Positions 1-7,999 of a DNA stretch of 64,000 nucleotides are shown here, in pieces (within the stretch, counting starts at the first letter, position 1; every line of letters begins with the position of its first letter). Below the pieces are notes generated by a model. That model searched no databases. It was not told where the DNA came from and saw only the letters and a program-made list of their open reading frames with translations. The DNA is from Robertmurraya sp. (GTDB taxonomy: Bacteria > Bacillota > Bacilli > Bacillales > Cytobacillaceae): contig JANWJP010000021.1 of assembly GCA_025451895.1 (NCBI GenBank), positions 1 through 64,000 of the forward strand, written 5' to 3'. A program made the position numbers and the translations under genes.

Positions 1-1
1 T

Positions 2-859
2 AATCTCTATTATACGAGAGCGGGAAATTTTTATTTAGACAGTGACGGTACATTGGTAAATTCCGAGGGACTAAAAGTACAGGCTTACAATAACGGCGTC
101 CTGAACGATATTACAGTCAACGTAAATGCGGTTTTACCTGCAACTGTCACAGATGAAATTAAACTTGAAGGGAATTTTCCTTCTGATGCTGCCGGGGTTG
201 TTGAACTGTTTGATCAAATAGAAGTTGTTGATGCAAACGGTCAGGGACATATTATTGACGTGAAGTTTTCCTATGACGGTTCTTGGAGCATCAGCTTCAT
301 CAACCGGAATTTTGAACCTGAAAAAGTTTCCCAAGCTTACGAGATTAATTTTCCCAATCCGGGAAACGTTTCCGGATACGAAATTCCGATTGGAGAAGAT
401 GCGGACGGTTCGGACATCGCTCTCCTTGTGAATTTAAATCTGGAAGGACTTAAAAATGAACCCGGTTCGATTACTGCCATGGCAAAACCCAACGGTAATA
501 CAGCCGGTTCAATTGAAAGCTACAGTATTGATCCATACGGGCAGATTAGTGCTGTTTATTCAAACGGCGAAATCCGTGAAATGGGAAGGTTGGCAGTGGC
601 AAAATTCAGCAACCCTTCCGGATTGGTAAAGGTTGGCAATAATTTGTTTCAGGAATCTTCGAACTCGGGAACACCTAACATTAACTTTGCCGGTTCCGGC
701 CGCGGGACAATTGCCTCCGGGGCTTTGGAGATGTCCAATGTGGATATTTCAGAAGAATTTACTGAAATGATAGTTGCACAGAGAGGATTTCAGGCAAATA
801 CGAGAATTATTACCACTTCTGATGAAATTCTCCAGGAACTTGTTAACTTAAAACGATAA
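2..859 (+). CDS. flgE: Flagellar hook protein FlgE (5' partial)
   Basis: This is the C-terminal part (about 285 residues) of the flagellar hook protein, which polymerises into the flexible hook outside the cell. The frame is open to the window edge, so the true start lies upstream. The first residues (TRAGNFYLDSDG) are the conserved block that precedes the variable hook domain. The middle resembles the FlgE D2 region. The last 40 residues (SNVDISEEFTEMIVAQRGFQ through DEILQELVNLKR) are the conserved flagellar rod/hook C-terminal domain. The central domain is larger than in the short B. subtilis homologue (264 aa), so this looks like a full-size FlgE. It is followed by swrD, as in B. subtilis. 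Confidence 0.93.
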   Translation, partial: NLYYTRAGNFYLDSDGTLVNSEGLKVQAYNNGVLNDITVNVNAVLPATVTDEIKLEGNFPSDAAGVVELFDQIEVVDANGQGHIIDVKFSYDGSWSISFINRNFEPEKVSQAYEINFPNPGNVSGYEIPIGEDADGSDIALLVNLNLEGLKNEPGSITAMAKPNGNTAGSIESYSIDPYGQISAVYSNGEIREMGRLAVAKFSNPSGLVKVGNNLFQESSNSGTPNINFAGSGRGTIASGALEMSNVDISEEFTEMIVAQRGFQANTRIITTSDEILQELVNLKR

Positions 860-862
860 TTT

Positions 863-910
863 AAGGAGGGACAGAGGCTGTTTTTCATTCAAACTGTTAA
901 ACAGCCTCTG
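863..910 (+). promoter_or_regulatory. Shine-Dalgarno followed by a 12-bp perfect hairpin ahead of swrD
   Basis: A strong ribosome binding site (AAGGAGGG, 863-870) is followed by a perfect inverted repeat: CAGAGGCTGTTT at 872-883 and AAACAGCCTCTG at 899-910, with a 15-nt loop. The swrD GTG is at 918. Read linearly, the SD is 47 nt from the start codon. With the hairpin folded, only 8 unpaired nt (871 and 911-917) separate them, a normal spacing. No other good SD precedes the GTG. That the hairpin acts as a folded spacer is inference. There is no T-tract, so it is unlikely to be an intrinsic terminator. Confidence 0.6.
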
Positions 911-917
911 AAAGATT

Positions 918-1139
918 GTGATAAACCTGACAAGATTAAACGGAAAATCCTTCGTGTTAAATGCACTTTATATTGAAACAATTGAAGCCTTCCCGGATAC
1001 AACCATCACTATTGCAAACGGGAAAAAATATGTTGTGAAGGAAACAGTAGAAGAAGTTGTTAAACAGACGAACGCTTTTTACCGTTCTGTTAATCTCCTC
1101 GGAAAAAATTGGCCGGGAGGACCTGAAAATGAAAAATAA
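918..1139 (+). CDS. swrD: SwrD (FlbD family) flagellar motor power factor
   Basis: This is a 73-residue protein of the FlbD/SwrD (YlzI) family. In B. subtilis SwrD raises flagellar motor torque and is needed for swarming. The N-terminus VINLTRLNGKSFVLNA, read from a GTG start, matches the family start, which fixes the initiation codon despite the distant SD. The position between flgE and fliL is the conserved one. Its 3' end overlaps the fliL start by 11 bases, which suggests translational coupling. Translation may depend on the hairpin at 872-910. Confidence 0.88.
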   Translation: MINLTRLNGKSFVLNALYIETIEAFPDTTITIANGKKYVVKETVEEVVKQTNAFYRSVNLLGKNWPGGPENEK

Positions 1140-1554
1140 ACTGCTCCGGAAAATGGTGATCCTGCTTGTCATCATCGCCATGCTCGGCACGGCCTCAATC
1201 CTCTTTATCCATTTTTATTTAAAGGCGGAGAACCGGGATCAACAGACAATTGATAAAGTGCTAAAAACAACCGTGGATGTACAGCAAATAACAACAAATC
1301 TGGCTGATGAATGTATTATCCGGATCTCTTTTAAAATTCAAGCGGACAGTAAAGAGGCAAAAGAAGAATTGGAGAAACGGGATTTCCAGGTGAAGAACAT
1401 TATCATTCTTACATTATCGGAAAAAACGGAGAAAGATTTGAAAGGAAAAGAAGGTCAATTAAACCTGGAGCAAGAGCTTAAAGAAAAAATCAGCAGTATT
1501 ATGCTAAACGGCAAGGTTGAGAAGGTGTACATTACAGAATCGCTCCTCCAATGA
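1129..1554 (+). CDS. fliL: Flagellar basal body-associated protein FliL
   Basis: This 141-residue protein has one N-terminal membrane segment (about residues 9-31) and an extracytoplasmic FliL domain. FliL sits around the stator of the flagellar motor in the cell membrane. The ATG at 1129 is chosen because GGGAGG lies about 9 nt upstream and the protein then starts right before the membrane anchor (MKNKLLRKMVILLVIIAML). It lies between swrD and fliM, as in B. subtilis. Confidence 0.9.
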   Translation: MKNKLLRKMVILLVIIAMLGTASILFIHFYLKAENRDQQTIDKVLKTTVDVQQITTNLADECIIRISFKIQADSKEAKEELEKRDFQVKNIIILTLSEKTEKDLKGKEGQLNLEQELKEKISSIMLNGKVEKVYITESLLQ

Positions 1555-1603
1555 AAGGGCAAAGGCAGACAAAACGAATTTACGGCAATGGAGATGTGGA
1601 TTC

Positions 1604-2593
1604 ATGACTGGAGATGTTTTATCACAAAGTGAAATCGATGCACTATTATCAGCGCTTTCTGAAGGAGAGATGGATGCTGAATTATTGAAAAAAGAAACGG
1701 AAGAGAAAAAGGTCAAAGTATATGATTTTAAGCGGGCGCTGCGTTTTTCAAAAGATCAAATCCGCAGTCTCACACGCATCCATGAAAATTTCGCCAGGTT
1801 GTTGACCACTTTTTTTTCCGCTCAATTAAGAACTTATGTACAGATATCGGTCTCGTCGACGGATCAACTGTCTTATGAGGAATTTATCCGATCTATTCCG
1901 AAGATGACCATTTTAAATGTTTTTGAAGTAAGCCCGTTAAGCGGAAGTATTTTGATAGAGGTAAATCCCAATATTGCCTATTGTATGATGGACAGGATGC
2001 TGGGCGGCAGAGGATCCAGCTTAAATAAGGTCGATCGCTTAACAGAAATCGAAATGAAAATTATGTCCAATATGTTTGAACGGGCTGTTGAGTATCTCCG
2101 TGAAGCCTGGGCTTCGATTGCGGATTTAGAACTGGAATTGAAGGAATTTGAAGTAAATCCGCAGTTTTTGCAATTGGTTTCGCCGAATGAAACAGTTGTG
2201 GTGATTTCTTTAAGTGTGGTCATTGGGGAAACAACAGGAATGATTAATATTTGTATTCCTCATGTGGTTTTGGAACCCGTTATTCCTAAATTGTCTGTGC
2301 ATTACTGGATGCAGGCGCAAAAGGAAGAGAGAAAACCGAATGAAGCCAAGATTCTGGAAAAGAAAATCCAGGATGCCGTCGTTCCTGTAACAGTGGAATT
2401 GGGCCGCTCTGAAATTACTATTAATGATTTTCTTATGCTGGATGTCGGTGATGTTATTGAACTCGATCAGAATATTCATGACCCTTTAGTGGTAAAGGTG
2501 GGGGATATCCCTAAATTTACCGCGCAACCGGGAAAAATTCACAGAAAACTGGCGGTTCAAATTTTAGATCATCTGAAGGGGGGAGAACGCTGA
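1604..2593 (+). CDS. fliM: Flagellar motor switch protein FliM
   Basis: FliM is the middle C-ring protein that binds phosphorylated CheY and controls the direction of rotation. The protein has 329 residues. The N-terminal peptide VLSQSEIDALLSA is the CheY-binding motif, the middle is the CheC-like FliM domain, and the C-terminus (about residues 250-320) is the SpoA domain. The ATG at 1604 follows a GGAG at 1590 and gives the family length; the reading frame continues further upstream into fliL without support. The stop codon overlaps the fliY start (TGATG). Confidence 0.95.
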   Translation: MTGDVLSQSEIDALLSALSEGEMDAELLKKETEEKKVKVYDFKRALRFSKDQIRSLTRIHENFARLLTTFFSAQLRTYVQISVSSTDQLSYEEFIRSIPKMTILNVFEVSPLSGSILIEVNPNIAYCMMDRMLGGRGSSLNKVDRLTEIEMKIMSNMFERAVEYLREAWASIADLELELKEFEVNPQFLQLVSPNETVVVISLSVVIGETTGMINICIPHVVLEPVIPKLSVHYWMQAQKEERKPNEAKILEKKIQDAVVPVTVELGRSEITINDFLMLDVGDVIELDQNIHDPLVVKVGDIPKFTAQPGKIHRKLAVQILDHLKGGER

Positions 2594-3798
2594 TGAGAAG
2601 TGACGACATGTTGTCACAAGATGAAATAGATGCTTTGCTGAATGGCGCAGATGAATTAATGGAGGAGACAGAGTTCGAAAAGAATCCTGATATTGCCGAA
2701 TATCTTTCATTGATTGAGCGCGATGCAATTGGAGAGATTGGAAACATTTCCTACGGCCATTCGGCAACTGCATTGTCATCATTATTAAGGCAAACTGTAA
2801 AGATTACTGCACCCAATGTTTCTCTTGTATTGAGGAAAAATCTTGAAAAAGAATTTCCCATTCCGTATGTGGCTGTTGAGGTTAAATTTACAGAAGGATT
2901 TACAGGAACCAATTTGCTCGTTATTAAGCAGGAAGACGCTGCAATTATTGCCGACTTAATGCTGGGCGGAGACGGGAACCATCCTCCTGAAATTCTGAAC
3001 GAAATTCATTTGAGCGCGATACAGGAAGCTATGAACCAAATGATGGGTTCGGCCGCCACTTCGATGTCAACGATTTTTAATAAACGGGTAAGCATCTCAC
3101 CGCCGTCAATTGCATTTATGAATCTTCCACGCGGACTTGGACAGGAAACCATACCGGATTCGGAAGAGCTTGTAAGAGTCTCATTCAGACTCATTGTCGG
3201 TGACATCATTGATTCAAATATCATGCAGCTCTTACCGGTGCAATTTGCAAAGAATTTGGCTTCCAGTTTATTAGGCCCGGGCCCTGCTCTGCCTGAAGGC
3301 AAAGAAAAACCTCAGAACGCGAAGCAGGATACTGTATTGGAGAATCCGTCAGGGGGTCATGCTGAAAAGCACGCTTCCGTATTGCATCAAGAGGAGAAGA
3401 TGTATGAAAAAGAGTCATTCAACGCTTCTCCCAAAAATAAGCAATTTTTCGGCTCTTCTTTACAGGAAGAGGAAAAACCGGATATTCAACCTGCTGTATT
3501 TTCGGAATTTGGAGATGAACCTGTGTTTGAGCCGGATGTAAAAAATCTGGATATTTTACTGGATATTCCTCTTCAAGTAACCGTACAACTTGGAAAAACG
3601 ACCAGATCCGTCAAGAATATTCTTGAACTTACAACCGGTTCAATCATTGAATTGGATAAATTGGCGGGGGAACCGGTCGATATCCTTGTTAATAATCGTT
3701 TAATTGCAAAAGGAGAAGTAGTGGTTATTGATGAAAACTTCGGTGTTCGTGTGACAGACATTATCAGTCAGAGCGATCGGATAAAAAATCTCAAGTAA
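2593..3798 (+). CDS. fliY: Flagellar motor switch phosphatase FliY
   Basis: FliY is the Gram-positive C-ring protein (FliN-type) that also dephosphorylates CheY-P. In its 401 residues it shows an N-terminal CheY-binding peptide (MLSQDEIDALLNG), a CheC-like domain with both catalytic ExxN motifs intact (E48-I-G-N51 and E145-A-M-N148), a polar variable linker (about residues 235-315), and a C-terminal SpoA/FliN domain. The start overlaps the fliM stop by one base. With cheC missing from this locus, FliY is the only CheY-P phosphatase visible in the window. Confidence 0.95.
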   Translation: MRSDDMLSQDEIDALLNGADELMEETEFEKNPDIAEYLSLIERDAIGEIGNISYGHSATALSSLLRQTVKITAPNVSLVLRKNLEKEFPIPYVAVEVKFTEGFTGTNLLVIKQEDAAIIADLMLGGDGNHPPEILNEIHLSAIQEAMNQMMGSAATSMSTIFNKRVSISPPSIAFMNLPRGLGQETIPDSEELVRVSFRLIVGDIIDSNIMQLLPVQFAKNLASSLLGPGPALPEGKEKPQNAKQDTVLENPSGGHAEKHASVLHQEEKMYEKESFNASPKNKQFFGSSLQEEEKPDIQPAVFSEFGDEPVFEPDVKNLDILLDIPLQVTVQLGKTTRSVKNILELTTGSIIELDKLAGEPVDILVNNRLIAKGEVVVIDENFGVRVTDIISQSDRIKNLK

Positions 3799-3819
3799 CA
3801 AGTCGGAGTGGTGAAGAAT

Positions 3820-4182
3820 ATGGCGTACCGAATTTTGGTTGTGGATGATGCAGCGTTTATGAGAATGATGATAAAAGATATCTTAACAAAAAACGGTTTT
3901 GAAGTTGTTGGCGAAGCAGCGGACGGGATGCAGGCTGTTGAAAAATATATTGAAACAAAGCCGGATCTTGTCACGATGGATATAACAATGCCGGAAATGG
4001 ACGGGATTACGGCTTTGAAGGAAATTCGAAAAATCAATCCAGATGCCAAAATAATTATGGTATCGGCAATGGGGCAGCAGGCAATGGTTATAGATGCTAT
4101 TCAGGCCGGTGCAAAGGATTTTATTGTTAAACCGTTTCAGGCTGACCGGGTCATTGAAGCTATTACTAAAACATTAAAATAG
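3820..4182 (+). CDS. cheY: Chemotaxis response regulator CheY
   Basis: This is a single-domain receiver (120 aa) that carries the signal from CheA to the flagellar switch. It has the acidic pair D9-D10, phospho-acceptor D54 in VTMDITMPEMDG, S82 at the switch position and K104 in VKPF. The ATG at 3820 is preferred over the GTGs at 3808 and 3811 because a GGAG lies about 11 nt upstream and the receiver then starts with AYRILVVDD. The gene lies between fliY and fliZ as in B. subtilis, but its kinase gene cheA is not in this window. Confidence 0.95.
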   Translation: MAYRILVVDDAAFMRMMIKDILTKNGFEVVGEAADGMQAVEKYIETKPDLVTMDITMPEMDGITALKEIRKINPDAKIIMVSAMGQQAMVIDAIQAGAKDFIVKPFQADRVIEAITKTLK

Positions 4183-4299
4183 CAAAGTGAAACGGCATCC
4201 GGGACGGGAATACGATTCTGTATATACTCTCCGGCTTGATAAACAGAGTTCCGGAATCTTATTTTTCATGTGTCAGCAAGTCGAACAGAGGTGCGGTCA

Positions 4300-4962
4300 G
4301 TGCAAAAAATAAAAACACTCTTGATAATATTTTTTATTTTGCTTCTTTCCATTTCTTTCATAAGTCCCGCGGTTCATGCTGAACAGGTGAACAGTGTGAA
4401 AGATTGTCTGGAAAATCCTGATGAGTGCGGATCCGGGGAAGCAAATGCAGACGGGAAATCACAAAAAAGATCAGATGTTGAAAACGGAATGGCCGGTGTC
4501 GGCATTTGGGATTTCATTAAAATGATTCTCGCAACAGTCTTTGTTGTGGTACTTATATATTTTCTTTTTAAATTTTTAAATAAGAAAAACCGGGAATATC
4601 AACATACGGCTCTCATGCAAAATCTCGGCGGCATTAAAGTGGGAGCGAACCGGTCCGTACAAATCATTAAAATAGGGGATCGTGTTTTCATCATCGGAGT
4701 GGGTGAAAATGTCAATTTGATAAAAGAGCTTAACAGTGAGGATGTACAGTTGCTTTTGACCAAATACAACGATTATTTGGAAAACCTTGCCGGACCGGGC
4801 GATATTTTTTCAAGGCTGCTTCAAAGGAAGGAAGAAATGAAGCGCAAGGAAGACAAACCAGTCTTTTCAACGGTTCTGGACGAGCAGTTTGAAGATATGA
4901 ATAAGAAAAGAAAGGAAGTTTATGAAGAAATAACAAAGAAAGGCCCGAGAGACAATGAATGA
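4300..4962 (+). CDS. fliZ: Flagellar biosynthesis protein FliZ/FliO
   Basis: FliZ (FliO-type) helps assemble the FliP-FliQ-FliR export gate. The 220-residue protein has an N-terminal signal sequence (hydrophobic stretch ending around SPAVHA), a second membrane segment at about residues 75-95 (IKMILATVFVVVLIYFLFKF), and a cytoplasmic FliO domain with a charged tail. The GTG at 4300 is chosen because AGAGG lies about 9 nt upstream and it gives the B. subtilis length (219 aa). The 3' end overlaps fliP by 8 bases. Confidence 0.88.
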   Translation: MQKIKTLLIIFFILLLSISFISPAVHAEQVNSVKDCLENPDECGSGEANADGKSQKRSDVENGMAGVGIWDFIKMILATVFVVVLIYFLFKFLNKKNREYQHTALMQNLGGIKVGANRSVQIIKIGDRVFIIGVGENVNLIKELNSEDVQLLLTKYNDYLENLAGPGDIFSRLLQRKEEMKRKEDKPVFSTVLDEQFEDMNKKRKEVYEEITKKGPRDNE

Positions 4963-5620
4963 GTTTATGGAGTTTTTCAGCAACAGCTCACCGGAATATG
5001 TCTCAACCTCTGTTAAGCTTATTTTGTTGCTGACGGTATTGGCGCTGGCTCCAAGTATTCTTGTATTAATGACCTCGTTTACAAGAATTGCAGTCGTTTT
5101 ATCCTTTGTCCGGTCGGCGCTTGCCACCCAGCAAATGCCGCCAAACCAGGTTATTATAGGCCTGGCGCTGTTTCTGACTTTTTTTATTATGGCACCCGTT
5201 TTTTCAGAGGTAAACAAAGAAGCCCTGACTCCATTATTTAATGAAGAAATTAATCTTACAGAAGCTTATGAACGTGCCTCCGTTCCTATAAAAGAGTTTA
5301 TGAGCAGTCACACAAGGCAAAAAGATTTGGATCTGTTTCTCCGCTACTCAAAGGCTGAGCGCCCTGAATCGATTGAGGATATACCTTTAACGGCACTTGT
5401 GCCTGCATTTGCGATAAGTGAATTGAAAACTGCTTTTCAAATCGGATTTATGATCTTTGTGCCTTTCTTGGTGATAGATATGGTTGTCGCAAGTGTTTTG
5501 ATGTCTATGGGAATGATGATGCTGCCCCCGGTAATGATTTCATTCCCTTTTAAAATTCTTTTATTTGTTCTTGTTGACGGTTGGTATTTAGTTGTTGCCT
5601 CGCTTTTAGAAACCTTTTAA
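4955..5620 (+). CDS. fliP: Flagellar type III export gate protein FliP
   Basis: FliP (221 aa) is a membrane component of the flagellar type III secretion gate. It has hydrophobic segments at both ends and the conserved stretches VLSFVRSALATQQMPPNQV and FQIGFMIFVPFLVIDMVVAS typical of the family. The N-terminus MNEFMEFF closely resembles B. subtilis FliP, supporting the ATG that overlaps the end of fliZ. Confidence 0.96.
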   Translation: MNEFMEFFSNSSPEYVSTSVKLILLLTVLALAPSILVLMTSFTRIAVVLSFVRSALATQQMPPNQVIIGLALFLTFFIMAPVFSEVNKEALTPLFNEEINLTEAYERASVPIKEFMSSHTRQKDLDLFLRYSKAERPESIEDIPLTALVPAFAISELKTAFQIGFMIFVPFLVIDMVVASVLMSMGMMMLPPVMISFPFKILLFVLVDGWYLVVASLLETF

Positions 5621-5632
5621 GAAGGTGAAAAA

Positions 5633-5902
5633 ATGTCTCAGGAAAACGTCATAGCGATTGCGGAGCAGGGAGTCTGGACGGTGCTCCTTGTTGCCGGGCC
5701 ATTGCTTCTTCTTGCCCTTGTTGTAGGATTGCTTGTCAGTATTTTTCAGGCGACCACTCAAATTCAGGAACAAACACTTGCCTTTATTCCTAAGATTATT
5801 GCCGTATTAATAGGCATTGTCATTTTCGGCCCGTGGATGTTGGGAAAAATGGTATCTTTTACGAACGAAATTTTTTTGAATTTAAGCAGGTTTATAGGAT
5901 GA
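5633..5902 (+). CDS. fliQ: Flagellar export gate protein FliQ
   Basis: FliQ is a small export-gate protein (89 aa) with two membrane helices separated by the conserved QATTQIQEQTLAFIPK segment. A ribosome binding site (AAGAAGGTG) lies about 5 nt upstream of the ATG. It lies 12 nt after fliP and 4 nt before fliR, consistent with co-translation of the gate subunits. Confidence 0.96.
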   Translation: MSQENVIAIAEQGVWTVLLVAGPLLLLALVVGLLVSIFQATTQIQEQTLAFIPKIIAVLIGIVIFGPWMLGKMVSFTNEIFLNLSRFIG

Positions 5903-5906
5903 TAGT

Positions 5907-6683
5907 ATGATAGATCCAGTTCCGGAATTCGCAGCTTTCTTATTGATTTTTACGAGGGTTACATCTTTTTTCATCATGATGCCTCTCTTTTCTTATCGGA
6001 CAATTCCAGCCATATTTAAAGTCGGCCTCGGGTTTTTTCTGGCTTTGCTGATGGTTCATACGACAGAGGCGCCTTTATTGGAATTGGATGGTTTTTATAT
6101 TTTATTAATTATCAAAGAGGTATTGGCAGGTCTTCTGCTTGGCTTTATCGCTTATTTAATTATGTCGGCAATTCAGGTTGCAGGAGCTTTTATTGACTTT
6201 CAAATGGGTTTTGCCATTGCTAACGTTATCGATCCGCAAACGGGTGCGCAGAGTCCTTTGATTGGACAATATCTTTATATTTTGGGGCTGATTTTTTTAT
6301 TGACTGTAAACGGGCATCATCTTTTGTTGGACGGAATTTATTACAGTTATCAGTTTATCCCGATTGATCAAATGTGGATCCCGTTCGGCAATGATGCGAT
6401 GGTTGAATATGTGGTGAAATCATTCAGCATGATGTTTTTGATTGCTTTTCAAATGGCCATTCCCATCGTCGGAAGCATTTTTCTTGTAGATGTGGCTTTG
6501 GGAATAATCGCCAGGACTGTTCCACAGTTCAATGTTTTTGTCGTCGGCCTTCCTTTAAAAATAGGGGTAAGTTTTATAGTAATGCTTGCTGTTATGGCAG
6601 TAATTTTGGGAGTCGTATCCCATTTGACAGAATTGATGATTACTGCCATTAGGAATTTGATGGCTCTTATGGGGAGGGTATAG
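5907..6683 (+). CDS. fliR: Flagellar export gate protein FliR
   Basis: FliR (258 aa) is the third core subunit of the export gate. It is a polytopic membrane protein with about six hydrophobic segments and the conserved sequence QVAGAFIDFQMGFAIANVID. It starts 4 nt after fliQ and ends 1 nt before the flhB start. Confidence 0.95.
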   Translation: MIDPVPEFAAFLLIFTRVTSFFIMMPLFSYRTIPAIFKVGLGFFLALLMVHTTEAPLLELDGFYILLIIKEVLAGLLLGFIAYLIMSAIQVAGAFIDFQMGFAIANVIDPQTGAQSPLIGQYLYILGLIFLLTVNGHHLLLDGIYYSYQFIPIDQMWIPFGNDAMVEYVVKSFSMMFLIAFQMAIPIVGSIFLVDVALGIIARTVPQFNVFVVGLPLKIGVSFIVMLAVMAVILGVVSHLTELMITAIRNLMALMGRV

Positions 6684-6684
6684 C

Positions 6685-7767
6685 ATGTTGTTTCTTCATC
6701 TGGATTTAAAATTTTTTGCCGGAGAAAAAACAGAAAAAGCGACCCCGAAAAAACGGCAGGATACTCGGAAAAAAGGACAGGTGGCCAAAAGTCAGGACGT
6801 CAATACGGCTATCGTCTTATTATCGGTTTTTCTTACCCTGTATATTATGGGGGAAAAAATGCTTGAGTCTTTGCTGAATATTTACCGCTATACTTTCCAA
6901 AATTTCCTTGGCCTGACAATATCCTCAGAGAACGTATATGCAATTTTTATTGAGCTTTTGATGCAAATTGTTTATGTACTTGCTCCGGTGATGGTCATTG
7001 CCCTTATTGCAGCCGTTGCGGCCAATTTTATTCAATTCGGGTTTCTGTTTTCCACAGAACCGATTCAGCCGAAACTGGAAAAATTAAATCCGATAAAAGG
7101 ATTTAAAAGAATTTTTTCGCTTCGGGCCATCGTTGAGTTTTTTAAATCCTCCCTGAAAATTATTTGTGTCGGGTTTGTTGTTTTTTCCGTGTTATGGCTG
7201 AGAAAAGAAGAAATTTTGTCATTATCACTCCTTTCAGCCGGTAAGGGGCTCGCAACCATCGCCGGTTTGACGGCTCAGATGGGGATGATATCTGCGATCG
7301 TCCTGCTGTTTTTATCAATTCTTGATTATCTGTATCAAAGATATGATTTTGAGAAAAATATCCGGATGTCCAAACAGGATATTAAGGATGAGTTCAAGAA
7401 CACGGAGGGCGACCCGCTCATTAAGTCAAGAATTAAGCAGCGGCAAAGAGAGATGGCAACAAGAAGAATGATGCAGGAAATTCCGGGTGCGGATGTTGTC
7501 ATCACGAACCCCACCCATTATGCCGTTGCGTTGAAATATGAGGAATCAAAGTTTGATGCACCCTATGTAGTTGCAAAAGGGGCTGATTATATTGCCCAGA
7601 AAATCAAGTATATTGCAAAAGAAAATAATGTCGTTATCGTTGAGAACCGTCCCCTTGCCAGAGCTTTATATGAGCAAACGGAGATAGGAGACGAAATTCC
7701 TGAAGAGTTTTTTAAAGCTGTTGCAGAAATATTGGCTTATGTTTACAAAACAAAAAAGATTATTTAG
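6685..7767 (+). CDS. flhB: Flagellar export switch protein FlhB
   Basis: FlhB (360 aa) sets the switch from rod/hook to filament export by autocleavage. It has an N-terminal KTEKATPKKRQDTRKKGQVAKS segment (shown here only in part by the family's TEKATPKK signature), four membrane helices, and a cytoplasmic domain with the autocleavage motif NPTH at residues 275-278. The ATG at 6685 follows GGGGAGGG. A 232-bp gap separates it from flhA, unusually wide for this part of the operon. Confidence 0.96.
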   Translation: MLFLHLDLKFFAGEKTEKATPKKRQDTRKKGQVAKSQDVNTAIVLLSVFLTLYIMGEKMLESLLNIYRYTFQNFLGLTISSENVYAIFIELLMQIVYVLAPVMVIALIAAVAANFIQFGFLFSTEPIQPKLEKLNPIKGFKRIFSLRAIVEFFKSSLKIICVGFVVFSVLWLRKEEILSLSLLSAGKGLATIAGLTAQMGMISAIVLLFLSILDYLYQRYDFEKNIRMSKQDIKDEFKNTEGDPLIKSRIKQRQREMATRRMMQEIPGADVVITNPTHYAVALKYEESKFDAPYVVAKGADYIAQKIKYIAKENNVVIVENRPLARALYEQTEIGDEIPEEFFKAVAEILAYVYKTKKII

Positions 7768-7999
7768 GAGTATTCCCCGTCATCGTTATGATTTTGTACC
7801 TGATTCGAAGGGGAGTTGAAAAGCCGCGGATTTATGTTATTTCTTTTATTTCCGCCTTGAAAAAATATGTCATTAAGGACCCGTGCCGTACGGCTGAATG
7901 TGCTGAAAACCGGCAACAAAATTTAGGATTTCACAAACGGAGGTTTCCGTTCATATCTTTATTAAGCCTGTTTTGCCAAGTTTGTAGGAGGAATTACCT

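Noticed and set aside
1057-1128. Longer N-terminus for FliL
   Set aside because: The extra 24 codons overlap swrD, lack an SD, and would place charged sequence before the membrane anchor; ATG 1129 has GGGAGG.
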